64,000 nt of DNA from an uncultured Planctomycetales bacterium (GTDB lineage Bacteria > Planctomycetota > Planctomycetia > Pirellulales > Thermoguttaceae). Within the stretch, counting starts at the first letter, position 1, and each line of letters begins with the position of its first letter. Under the pieces are notes generated by a model. The model was not told the DNA's origin, did not search any database, and saw only the letters and a program-made list of their open reading frames with translations. Below are positions 9,320 through 17,581 of this stretch, one piece after another. The stretch lies in NCBI GenBank assembly GCA_937889015.1, contig CALARR010000274.1:6420-70419 (forward strand). The letters are read 5' to 3'. The translations under genes and the position numbers were made by a program.

Positions 9320-9440
9320 CCAACCCCCCAGGGATGAATCGTGAGGGTATATTGGGTGACAGAAGAGGAATGTCGTAGCCTTCGCGCCCGTTGCCCTGGA
9401 AGATCGGCCTTACGGCATCAATCACCTGAGGTGCAATAGC

Positions 9441-9932
9441 ATGGCTCGCCGCAGTGGTGCGAAGACAGAACTGAATACCTCGGCCATGTTCGACATGGGT
9501 TTTCAGCTCCTGACCTTCTTCATCCTTTCCTTCAAGCCGGTCCCCATCGAGGGCCAGATCTCCCTGCGTCTGCCGCCGCCCCAGGCGGTCAAAACGCAGA
9601 CCCAGACCGCGCCCAGCAGCCAGAGCAACGAACCGGCCGACGTGGTGCAGGGGGTCGATACGATCGTCATCAGCGTTTTCGCGCAGCCCAACGGTTCGAT
9701 TGCCGGCATCGGCGTGGGCGAGGAGGGGCTGCCCGGACCGTCGGCCTTGAATGTCCGCCTGCAGACCATCTTCTCGGACCCGGCGATCCCCTTCGAACAG
9801 GTCATCGTGCAGGTGGCTCCCAATCTACGATACGACGAGTTGATGCGCGTGATTGATGTCTGTACACGGCAAGTCCTGCCCGACGGCAAGAAGCTGTCCA
9901 AGTTGAGTTTCGCCTCTCTCGGAGGTGAATGA
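9441..9932 (+). CDS. ExbD/TolR-family protein with the conserved transmembrane aspartate
   Basis: The 163-residue product starts MARRSGAKTELNTSAMFD, with Asp18 at the same position where its upstream neighbour has Gly18. One TM (~15-33) is followed by a Gln/Thr/Ser-rich linker and a periplasmic domain containing TIVISVFAQPNG and YDELMRVIDVC, matching the ExbD/TolR fold. GAGGTG eight bases upstream supports the start. It is the likely proton-relaying subunit of the local ExbB/ExbD complex. The 121-base gap from the first ExbD gene shows no other feature. Confidence 0.85.
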   Translation: MARRSGAKTELNTSAMFDMGFQLLTFFILSFKPVPIEGQISLRLPPPQAVKTQTQTAPSSQSNEPADVVQGVDTIVISVFAQPNGSIAGIGVGEEGLPGPSALNVRLQTIFSDPAIPFEQVIVQVAPNLRYDELMRVIDVCTRQVLPDGKKLSKLSFASLGGE

Positions 9933-9987
9933 CGGCGGTCGTATCGGACTGAAACCTCCACTTTTGACCCTTTGTTGCCCAGTGCTC

Positions 9988-11067
9988 ATGCGACGCAGCC
10001 TACGGCATGATCCTCGAAACTCCGGAAGCGGCATGCCCTGGCCGCGACTGGCAAGTCTTGTGATCATGCTGGTCTTGTTGGTGAGCGTCATGCATCGCTT
10101 CAGCCAGATGGGGCAGAGCGACGATGAGCAGACCGCCTCGACATCTGCGGCCGCCCCAGCCACATCCCCATTCCCCGCCAGCCCACCCGCGGAGCCCGTT
10201 GCAGAACCGCCGCCCAGCGCGGATCCGGACGGGCTGCCGCCGGCGCTGGTTGGCACCGATCTGGACCCAGAACAGCAAGACGCGATCCGTGAGGAGTTCC
10301 AGGCCGTCGACGACCGCTCCCTCTTCAACCTCCCGCGCGAAATGCCCGCCTACCTGCGCCTGGTCGGTTGGGCCAAGAAGCAGTCCGTGGAGCAGATGAG
10401 CCGGCGCGCGCGGCGCGACATCCTCTTCGGACAGTTCATTCAGCAGCCGGACAAGTACCGCGGCCAGCTCGTGGACCTGAATCTCAACGTGGCGCGGATT
10501 CTGAAGTACGACGACCGGACGGCCGATGGCGACCAGTTGTACGAGGTCTGGGCCTGGGTCAACGAGTCCAAGGGTTGGCTGTACGTGGCGGTGGTGGTCG
10601 ATCTGCCAGCCGGCACGCCGATCGGAAACGAGGTCAGCTTCAAGGCCCGTTTCAGCGGCTACTTCTACAAGCTGCAAGGTTACCAGGCGGCGAAAGCACG
10701 CCCCGGCGATCCTCCCCTGATCGCTCCCGCCTTCATCGGACGATTGCTGCCGCTGAAGAGCGCGCCAGCTCCGGGGCCGGCCGCGGATTGGTTCTGGGTC
10801 GGAGCGGCGTTGGCCGCGGTCGTGCTGGCGATGCTGGCGTGGCAGGCGGGCACGCTGCTCTTCCGCGCTCGTCGCCGTGTCAGCGAGGCCTTGCCCCCCA
10901 TGCCGGAGAGCGGCGACAAGTTCGAGCATTGGCTCGACCAACAGGCGCAGACGGACTCCAGTCCAGAGGACGACGAGGTGGGGGCTTCGCGTGATCGTCC
11001 GGACCGCGACCTTCACCTCTTCCCGCGCCGAGACGACGATTCCTTGGACGAAACGAATCACAAGTAG
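9988..11067 (+). CDS. Uncharacterised two-TM envelope protein of the ExbB/ExbD block
   Basis: I do not recognise a named family. With ATG 9988 the protein has 359 residues. It shows a TM at ~20-37, a Pro/Ala-rich linker to ~90, a globular extracytoplasmic region (~95-250, with YRGQLVDLNLNVARIL and a Trp-rich WAWVNESKGWLYVAVVV stretch suggestive of a small beta-barrel), and a second TM at ~268-292. The cytosolic tail is acidic, then basic. The start is uncertain: GTG 9925 overlaps the previous stop, and ATG 10033 also precedes the TM. Its place between ExbD and the toroid gene suggests a structural partner of the motor. Confidence 0.75.
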   Translation: MRRSLRHDPRNSGSGMPWPRLASLVIMLVLLVSVMHRFSQMGQSDDEQTASTSAAAPATSPFPASPPAEPVAEPPPSADPDGLPPALVGTDLDPEQQDAIREEFQAVDDRSLFNLPREMPAYLRLVGWAKKQSVEQMSRRARRDILFGQFIQQPDKYRGQLVDLNLNVARILKYDDRTADGDQLYEVWAWVNESKGWLYVAVVVDLPAGTPIGNEVSFKARFSGYFYKLQGYQAAKARPGDPPLIAPAFIGRLLPLKSAPAPGPAADWFWVGAALAAVVLAMLAWQAGTLLFRARRRVSEALPPMPESGDKFEHWLDQQAQTDSSPEDDEVGASRDRPDRDLHLFPRRDDDSLDETNHK

Positions 11068-11094
11068 GGATGGCCCTTTGCCGAGGTTCTGCCC

Positions 11095-12876
11095 ATGGCG
11101 CCTGACACGACCCCCCACGACGTGCCGCAAGACACGCCCCCCAATACGCTCGGTCACCGACTCCAAGCATGGTTCCTCACCGAAGGAGCCTGGTGGGGCG
11201 TGAGCTTCGTGTTCCACATGCTGTTGATGGCTTCCTTCATGCTCTTGGGCGTCAACGTGGTGCCCAAGATCGTGGGCGATGCGCCCTCGTTCGAGGCAGC
11301 CGAACTGGACCGCCCCGAAGCACCCAAAATCCTCGAGCGATTCGAGGTCGGCGAAATCTCGATCGACCCCGGTCAACTGACCACCGAGTCCCTGGCCATG
11401 ATGGAAGCCCCGCAAATCGATGCCACGGACATTGGTGGCGCCATGACCATGCCCGGTGCCGTCCCCATGGGAGGAATGAGTTCCCTCTCCGGCGCTGTCA
11501 GCATGCGCGCCATCGGTGCCGGAGCAACCGGCAAAGGCGCAGGCGGCATGGCCACCGCTGTCGGCGGCGGAGCGCAGACCGGAGTCGGCTCGCTGGCCGG
11601 CCGCGGGGCCGGCATGCGTCAGGCCCTGGTCGGCAGCTTCGGCGGAACCAAGCAGTCCGAACGCGCCGTGGGCGCAGCCCTGAATTGGATCGCCCGGCAC
11701 CAGTTGGCCAATGGTTCGTGGAGCATCCAGTACAAGTCCCGCTGCAAGGAGAAGGACTCCAACTGCAGCGGAGAAGGCACGACCAAGTCGGACCCCGGCG
11801 CCACGGCTTTGGCCCTGCTGCCGTTCCTGGCCGCTGGCCAAACCCATCAGGTGAAAGGCCCTTACAAGCAAACCATTTACACCGGCCTGCTCTGGTTGAT
11901 GCGCGCCCAAAATCCCAAGACGGGCAATCTGGTCAACCCCGGCTACAACATGTACGCCCATTCGCTGGGCACGATCGTGCTCTGTGAGGCCTACGGCCTG
12001 ACCAACGATCGCGTCATCGGTCAGACGGCGCAGCGCGCCGTGAACTTCATCCAGACCTCGCAGCATGAAAAAGCCGGCGGTTGGCGCTACAAGCTGGGCG
12101 ACGAGGGCGACACCTCCGTGGTCGGCTGGTGCGCTATGGCCCTCAAGAGCGCGCAAATGGCCTCGCTGGAGGTCAACCCGGCCGCCTTGGAGGGCGTGAA
12201 ACACTGGCTCGACATCGCGGCGCGCGGCCAGCACAAAGGCTACTACTGCTATGTTCCGCTCACCGACGACGGCAAGCCCTCAACCCACAACGTCAACATG
12301 ACTGCGGTCGGCTTGCTGCTGCGGCAGTACGCGGGCGTCAAGCCGGACCATCCCATGATGCAAGAAGGCACGGCGCTGCTGATGAAGACGCTGCCTGCCG
12401 CCTCGCGCCGCAACTTCTACTACTGGTACTACGCCACCCAGGTCATGCACAATCTCCCCGGCACCGACTGGGACACGTGGAATCGCGCCATGCGTCGCCT
12501 GCTGGTCGAGAGCCAGATCAAGGAGGGCTGCGCTACAGGGAGCTGGGATCCCTTCCGCCCCACCAAAGACCCTTGGGCCGAGTCGGGCGGACGGTTGTTC
12601 ATCACCAGCCTGGCCACCCTCACGCTGGAGGTCTACTACCGCTATTTGCCCCTCTACAAGCTGGATGACGATTTCAGCATCAAGGCCCCCGAGACCGCGG
12701 CCAGCAAGCCAGCCGCCGCCCCCGCAAAGCCGGCAGATGCCGCCAAGAAGCCAACGGCCGACGCCAAGAAGCCGGCCGATGAGGCCAAGAAGCCTGTGAC
12801 CGAGACCAAGAAACCCGCGGAACCGGCCAAGAAACCTGCGGCGGACGCGAAGAAGCCGGCCGACAAGGCCAAGTAG
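11095..12876 (+). CDS. Membrane-anchored alpha/alpha-toroid (prenyltransferase/squalene-cyclase-like) protein with TonB-like topology
   Basis: The 593 residues comprise a short cytosolic N-terminus, one TM (~32-54), a Gly/Met/Ala-rich linker (~110-190), and an alpha/alpha-toroid of the terpenoid-cyclase / prenyltransferase-repeat type (~195-535: AVGAALNWIARHQLANGSW, VVGWCAMALKSAQM). A low-complexity tail of A/D-x-A-KKP repeats follows (~550-593). The cyclase D-x-D-D acid motif is not visible, so catalysis is doubtful. The TM contains S37-x3-H41, the spacing of the Ser/His pair in the TonB and TolA TM helices that contact ExbB/ExbD or TolQ/TolR. GAGG eight bases upstream supports the start. 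It may be the energised partner of the neighbouring motor. Confidence 0.8.
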   Translation: MAPDTTPHDVPQDTPPNTLGHRLQAWFLTEGAWWGVSFVFHMLLMASFMLLGVNVVPKIVGDAPSFEAAELDRPEAPKILERFEVGEISIDPGQLTTESLAMMEAPQIDATDIGGAMTMPGAVPMGGMSSLSGAVSMRAIGAGATGKGAGGMATAVGGGAQTGVGSLAGRGAGMRQALVGSFGGTKQSERAVGAALNWIARHQLANGSWSIQYKSRCKEKDSNCSGEGTTKSDPGATALALLPFLAAGQTHQVKGPYKQTIYTGLLWLMRAQNPKTGNLVNPGYNMYAHSLGTIVLCEAYGLTNDRVIGQTAQRAVNFIQTSQHEKAGGWRYKLGDEGDTSVVGWCAMALKSAQMASLEVNPAALEGVKHWLDIAARGQHKGYYCYVPLTDDGKPSTHNVNMTAVGLLLRQYAGVKPDHPMMQEGTALLMKTLPAASRRNFYYWYYATQVMHNLPGTDWDTWNRAMRRLLVESQIKEGCATGSWDPFRPTKDPWAESGGRLFITSLATLTLEVYYRYLPLYKLDDDFSIKAPETAASKPAAAPAKPADAAKKPTADAKKPADEAKKPVTETKKPAEPAKKPAADAKKPADKAK

Positions 12877-12965
12877 CGAGACGAAATACCCGAGCACAGC
12901 GGCGCAGAACAGGCGTCGCGCTGTTGATATTCCCTCTTCTATCTTCAAGCAGCAACGGGCCGAAT

Positions 12966-15863
12966 ATGAGACGGATCGTGCGGCTATTGTCGGTGTGCTT
13001 GTGCGGTGTGTGTTTTACGGACGCGTTGCGCGCCGCGGAGCCGCCCCTCGAATTCCTGCACGCCTTGCAGCAAAACGGCTATCCCGATCTGGCCGTGACT
13101 TATCTGAAGTCGTTGCAAGCCAGCAAGAAGATGCCCGACGTGTTGCGCGAGGTCTGGGATCTGGAAATGGCCAAGAGCCTGCAGGAGCTGGCCAAGACCG
13201 AAGATCGCCAACGTGCCGCGCTCATGGCCGAGGCCGAGAAGCACCTCAACAAGTTCTTGAAGGAGAAGCCCAAGCATCCGCAGGCCGTATCGGCCATGGT
13301 GGCCTGGGGCAACTTTCTCTTGGACCGCGGCACGCAACTGCTGCGTACGGCGCCCTCGCTCGGCGACAAGGAGAAGAAGCAAGCCTATGCCGATGCGCAG
13401 AAGCTCATTCAGGACGCCAAGCCCAAGTACCTGGATGCGGCGAAGAAGTTCCAGGCTCGGCTGGCGGCGATCCGCGTGCCTGAAGCCCCGGCGACCGCTG
13501 CCGAGAAGTCGGCCGCGGCGCAACTGGCGCGCGAACAACAGGAGACCCAAAACGACTGGCTGAACGCCCGTTTTCAAGCCGCACTGTGCGACTACTACTT
13601 GGGACAAACGTACCCCAATCCCAAGGATCCCAAGCGCAAGGAGTCCTTGTTGGCGGCGGCCAAGGGCTTCGACGCCCTGTGGCAAGGGTTCCGCTTGACG
13701 CTGTCGGGCCTGTACGCGCACATGTGGCACGGCCGGACCATGGATGACCTGGGGAATCTGACAACCGCCCTGGACATCTATGAGGAGGTCTTGGCAAATC
13801 TCGCCGATCCCAACGAACGCGCGCAGCCCACCGGGCTGGAGCCGCTGTTCACCCAGGTCCAATTCTTTCGCCTGCAAATCCTGGCCAAGCAGCAACGTCC
13901 CTCCGATTTCATGCCCGAAATCATCCAGTGGCTGGAGGATTATGCCAAACTCAAAGACACGGACGGTTATCAAGGGGTGATGCTCGAAGCGGCTAAGATC
14001 CGCCTGCGCCAGGCAGAAAAAGCCCCAGCCGCCGAAAGACAACGCTATAACCTGGAGGCCGCGCGTCTACTGGCCGACGCGGCGCGCGTCCGCAGCGCCT
14101 ATCAGTCCGAGGCGATTCTCTTGCGGCGCAGCCTGACTCGCGCCGACACGAGCATTGCGCAAGTCAACAACTTCGACGAAGCCGTGGCGATCGGTAGCGC
14201 GGCTGCCGTGGCGGAGAAATGGGTGGATGCGGCCGCGGCCTACGCCCGAGCTCTGGAACTCTCTGCGAGCGTCACCGATGCGCAGCGCGTCTCGGCCGTG
14301 AAGCAGCAACTCGGCCTGGCCAAGCTCATGCTGGCCCAGGGCATGTTCAACGAGGGGCAGTACCTGGAGTGCTTTGCCGCGGCCGAGAAACTCATGTCCG
14401 AGTATGAAACCGGTCCGCAAGGGCCGGCCGCGGCGGTGCTGGCGATCAAGGCGGCCCTAAACGCCGTGTCCACGGTCCCGGCCGCGGACCAACTGGCCGC
14501 CGTGGAGCGATTGGAGAAGATCGCCACGCACACAGTGAACACCTGGCCCAGCAAGGCCGAGGCCGACGAAGGCCGCGTGGCCCTAGGGCAGGCGCGCCTG
14601 TTCCGTGGAGACATCAACGGTGCCCTGGACTTCTTCGCCAAGGTCGATGCCAATTCGGACCGCTATCCGCTGGCCCTGCTGATCTCGGCCCAGACGCTTC
14701 ATCGCCGCCATCAAATGGCCAAGGCCACCTCGGCGGCCGGCCGCAAGGTCGACGCCAAGCAGATGGCCACCGACCTGGAGCAGGCCGAGAAGGCCCTCAG
14801 CCAAAGCCTACAACTGCAACGTAAGACGGCCGAGGCCGGCGCCCCCATGCCGCGCCAGTTGGTCGAAACTCAACTCCTCCTGGCCGAAGTGCATTTGGAA
14901 AACGGGCGCAATGCCGAGGCCCAGGAACTGTTGACGCCCTTGGTGGCCGAAGTGCAACGCGACAAGCCCAAGGAGCTCGACAACACCACCCTGCGCATCT
15001 TGCTGCGCGCCCTGCAGGTCAACTGCGCACTGGGGGATCGCGACAACGCCGATATTGTGGCGAGCCTGCTGCTGAAGATCGGCCCCGACAACCCCTTCGT
15101 CAACCTGGGATTGCTGGATTACGTCAAACTGCTCCGTAACGAGAGCGAAAAAGCGGAGCTGGCTGTGAACTCCCCCCCCGATCCCGCCGACAGCGAGGCT
15201 GTTCAGGCGGCCAAGAAGAAACTGGCGGACGACAAGAAAGCCTTCCGCGGCCTGCTGAAGACGTTGGCCCAACGCCAGAACAACCCTGTCACGGGGATGG
15301 TCTTCGTCGCCGACGCCAACATGGAAGCTGGCCAGGCCGCCGAGGCCAAGGCCTTGTACGAACGCGTTTTGGCCATGGCCGCCACCGATCCCCAGGCCAA
15401 GAAGGCCGAAACCCGCGTCCGCTCGCAGCTCGTCGGCCTGCTGCGCAAGCAAGGCAAGTTCGAAGAGGCCCTCCAGCAGGCCGACGAACTCGTCAAGAGC
15501 ACGCAAGGCCGGGCCTTGGAGCCGCTCATGGAGCAGGCGCGCATTCGCCAGATCGTGGCCGAGAAAGATCCCAGCCAGTACGAAGAGGCCCTCAAGCACT
15601 GGGCCCGTCTCCGCAACCTGCTGCACAACTTGCGCAAGCGGCCTCCGGAGTACTTCGAAGTCTGCTACCACGCCGCGCAATGCCTGGTCGAGTCATCCAA
15701 GCACTCCAGCGACCGCGAAGCCGCCAAGAAGAGCTTGGACGATGCCGAAAAATTGCTCAAAGCCACACTCGTCCTCAGCCCGCAACTCAACGGTCCCGCC
15801 ATGGTCGGCCAGTACAACGACCTGCTGGAGAGGATCCGTCGCGAACAAGGCAAGCCCGAATAG
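12966..15863 (+). CDS. Large secreted tetratricopeptide-repeat protein
   Basis: ATG 12966 gives 965 residues with a signal peptide (MRRIVRLLSVCLCGVCFTDA, cleavage near LRAAE). The rest is almost entirely Ala/Lys/Glu/Leu-rich helical repeat of the TPR kind, for example the start LHALQQNGYPDLAVTYLKSL and later units LVGLLRKQGKFEEALQQADEL and LEVHLENG-like helices. No catalytic motif is visible. It closes the ExbB-ExbD-ExbD-toroid block, 89 bases after the toroid gene, and is probably a periplasmic scaffold or partner-binding subunit. The repeat-unit count was not determined. Confidence 0.8.
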   Translation: MRRIVRLLSVCLCGVCFTDALRAAEPPLEFLHALQQNGYPDLAVTYLKSLQASKKMPDVLREVWDLEMAKSLQELAKTEDRQRAALMAEAEKHLNKFLKEKPKHPQAVSAMVAWGNFLLDRGTQLLRTAPSLGDKEKKQAYADAQKLIQDAKPKYLDAAKKFQARLAAIRVPEAPATAAEKSAAAQLAREQQETQNDWLNARFQAALCDYYLGQTYPNPKDPKRKESLLAAAKGFDALWQGFRLTLSGLYAHMWHGRTMDDLGNLTTALDIYEEVLANLADPNERAQPTGLEPLFTQVQFFRLQILAKQQRPSDFMPEIIQWLEDYAKLKDTDGYQGVMLEAAKIRLRQAEKAPAAERQRYNLEAARLLADAARVRSAYQSEAILLRRSLTRADTSIAQVNNFDEAVAIGSAAAVAEKWVDAAAAYARALELSASVTDAQRVSAVKQQLGLAKLMLAQGMFNEGQYLECFAAAEKLMSEYETGPQGPAAAVLAIKAALNAVSTVPAADQLAAVERLEKIATHTVNTWPSKAEADEGRVALGQARLFRGDINGALDFFAKVDANSDRYPLALLISAQTLHRRHQMAKATSAAGRKVDAKQMATDLEQAEKALSQSLQLQRKTAEAGAPMPRQLVETQLLLAEVHLENGRNAEAQELLTPLVAEVQRDKPKELDNTTLRILLRALQVNCALGDRDNADIVASLLLKIGPDNPFVNLGLLDYVKLLRNESEKAELAVNSPPDPADSEAVQAAKKKLADDKKAFRGLLKTLAQRQNNPVTGMVFVADANMEAGQAAEAKALYERVLAMAATDPQAKKAETRVRSQLVGLLRKQGKFEEALQQADELVKSTQGRALEPLMEQARIRQIVAEKDPSQYEEALKHWARLRNLLHNLRKRPPEYFEVCYHAAQCLVESSKHSSDREAAKKSLDDAEKLLKATLVLSPQLNGPAMVGQYNDLLERIRREQGKPE

Positions 15864-15864
15864 G

Positions 15865-15900
15865 ACCGCTCGCAACTTCGCCAGCGACGGCTGGAGCGGT
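15865..15900. terminator. Imperfect hairpin between convergent genes
   Basis: ACCGCT (15865-15870) pairs with AGCGGT (15895-15900), and an inner CCAGC (15881-15885) pairs with GCTGG (15890-15894), leaving a one-sided bulge. It sits between the TPR gene and the convergent thioredoxin-like gene, where a bidirectional terminator is expected. No T-tract is present. Confidence 0.35.
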
Positions 15901-15944
15901 GACGCGCGGCGGAGACGTTCGATCCCTGCGCGGCCGCCTCGCGA

Positions 15945-16178
15945 TTATTGCAGCAACTGCCGAATCTCTTCGACCGGCGGCAGGCGTCCTACCAGGCGCA
16001 CTTCGCCGTCCACCACCAGGGCCGGCGTGGCCATCACCTGATAACTGGTGATCACGTCCATGTCGCTGACCAGCTCGATCCGGGCGTCCAGACCAAGCTG
16101 CTGCACGGCCGCCTCCACAAGCTGGGCCAAGGTCCGGCCCGCCGGGCAATCGGCGTCCAGAATCTGAATCCGTTTCAC
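15945..16178 (-). CDS. Small thioredoxin-fold protein (MTH895-like) with only one active-site cysteine
   Basis: The GTG start at 16178 is preceded by GAGGAAG at good spacing and gives 77 residues. The sequence follows the small redox-active disulfide protein 2 / MTH895 pattern: a beta strand MKRIQILDADCP, a helix, VMATPALVVDGEV with the cis-Pro, and VGRLPPVEEIRQLL at the end. Family members carry C-P-x-C; here the motif reads C-P-A-G, so the resolving Cys is missing. A monothiol or purely binding role is possible. It lies 80 bases upstream of the DUF1080 stop codon, on the same strand and downstream of it, so the two may be co-transcribed. Confidence 0.75.
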   Translation of the reverse strand: MKRIQILDADCPAGRTLAQLVEAAVQQLGLDARIELVSDMDVITSYQVMATPALVVDGEVRLVGRLPPVEEIRQLLQ

Positions 16179-16258
16179 GACCGCTTCCTCATCCTTTCCG
16201 TCCTGTTGCAAGCGTGGCCATGACGCTCCATAATGGCCCCTCTGCGCAACGCGCTCCA

Positions 16259-17251
16259 CTACCGCTTTGTCCCGCTGTCCGCCGAGGCCCTCTTGGGCTC
16301 CGCTTTCTTGGCTTCGCTTTTCTTGCCTTCAGGCATGGGCCCCTCGTCCTTTGGGCTACCGGAATTCTTGCTCTCCGCCTTCTTGTCATCAGATTTCTTG
16401 GGGGACTCGCCCTTGGGAGTGGTTTTGCGTTTTGCGCTGGGCTTCTTCTCCGGCTCGCTACCCTTGTCGACCTCGGCGGTCTTCAGTGGCAGCATGGGCT
16501 TGAGTTCGCGGATCCAGATATTGCGAAACCGCACCGGATTGCGGTGATACTGCAGCGACAAGGGCAGCTTGGGTGGGTGCGGGGCGTACAACGGCGCACG
16601 CACATAAGACGTATCCCCCGTCAACTCGAAGTGATTCTGAACCACGACCCCGTTGTGCAACAGCGTAATACAGGCCGGCGTCAACAGCTTGCCCGCCTTG
16701 TCGAAGCGCGGGGCCGTGAAGAGGATGTCATAGGTCTGCCACTGTCCTGGTTTGCGGCAGGCGTTCACCAAGGGCGGATGCTGCTTGTACACTGCCCCCG
16801 CCTGACCGTCCGGATAGGTGTCGTTCTCGCAGGAATCGAGGATCTGGATCTCGTACTTGCCCATCAGGTAGACGCCGCTGTTGCCGCGTCCCTGTCCCTT
16901 GCCCGATACTTCTTCCGGCGCACACCACTCCAGGTGCAGTTGGCAATCGCCAAAGGCCTGTTTGGTGGTAATGCTGCCGCCATGCGCTTCGACATAGCCG
17001 TCTTGAATGGCCCACTTCTCCGCGTCCTGCCAGGCCGACAGATCCTTGCCGTCGAAGAGCACGATGGCGTCGGCGGGCGCACTTCCGGCCGTCCCGGGAT
17101 CGACCACCTTGGGGACCGGCCAGACCACGCCGCTCTTATACTCTTTGATCGCACCCCACAGCAGACCCTGCGGCCACCCGGCGAGCACCATCAGACATCC
17201 GATCCGCAGTCCACGGAGCAAGAAACCCCTCTCACACAAACCAGCGTGCAT
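16259..17251 (-). CDS. Secreted DUF1080 (3-keto-disaccharide hydrolase-like) protein with Lys-rich tail
   Basis: ATG 17251, preceded by AGGAG, gives 330 residues beginning with a signal-like hydrophobic N-terminus (LRIGCLMVLAGWPQGLLW). The central ~75-245 region is a DUF1080 concanavalin-like domain: IVLFDGKDLSAWQ, GNSGVYLMGKYEIQILDS, and the end NIWIRELKP. This domain is greatly expanded in planctomycetes and some members hydrolyse 3-keto-glycosides; the substrate here is unknown. The last ~75 residues are an unusual Lys/Glu/Ser/Pro-rich tail without hydrophobic residues, possibly a wall- or polyanion-binding extension. Confidence 0.85.
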   Translation of the reverse strand: MHAGLCERGFLLRGLRIGCLMVLAGWPQGLLWGAIKEYKSGVVWPVPKVVDPGTAGSAPADAIVLFDGKDLSAWQDAEKWAIQDGYVEAHGGSITTKQAFGDCQLHLEWCAPEEVSGKGQGRGNSGVYLMGKYEIQILDSCENDTYPDGQAGAVYKQHPPLVNACRKPGQWQTYDILFTAPRFDKAGKLLTPACITLLHNGVVVQNHFELTGDTSYVRAPLYAPHPPKLPLSLQYHRNPVRFRNIWIRELKPMLPLKTAEVDKGSEPEKKPSAKRKTTPKGESPKKSDDKKAESKNSGSPKDEGPMPEGKKSEAKKAEPKRASADSGTKR

Positions 17252-17581
17252 TCTCAACAGCTCCTTCGCTACTGCAAACAGGGGGGGGTGATGCCGTCCG
17301 TCGCGTCCGTGGCCAGTCGCCATCTCTCGGTGGGCAGGACTGAGTCCCGAAGTTGGTCGGGCCAGTCCACAGGGGTGGGAAACAGGCGGGATGGGCGCAA
17401 AACCGTCGGCCAAACAGCCGCCGGCGCCGCGCGCCACCCAAGTTTACGACACAAAACCCGCTTGAGCCAGAGCTTGCGCTGCGGAGTTTCTTGGCTGCAG
17501 GCGTCTGGGGCTTGCTACTGGCCGCAGCCCTCTACAATTGCTTGACTCTCGACAGAAAACCAGGATTCGAGGCGATCCGAC
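17252..17581. other. 330-bp divergent intergenic region
   Basis: This separates the DUF1080 gene (-) from the YyaL-type gene (+). It contains a G8 run near 17281 and one promoter-like pair toward the plus-strand gene. Nothing resembling a coding frame or RNA gene is visible. Confidence 0.5.
17512..17538 (+). promoter_or_regulatory. Possible promoter of the YyaL-type gene
   Basis: TTGCTA at 17512-17517 and TACAAT at 17533-17538 resemble sigma-70 -35 and -10 boxes (four and five of six matches), but the spacer is only 15 bases. The ATG lies 43 bases downstream of the -10 box. Confidence 0.3.

Noticed and set aside
10000..12234. 744-codon open frame on the minus strand
   Set aside because: It runs antisense to two well-supported genes of the motor block and has no recognisable motif.
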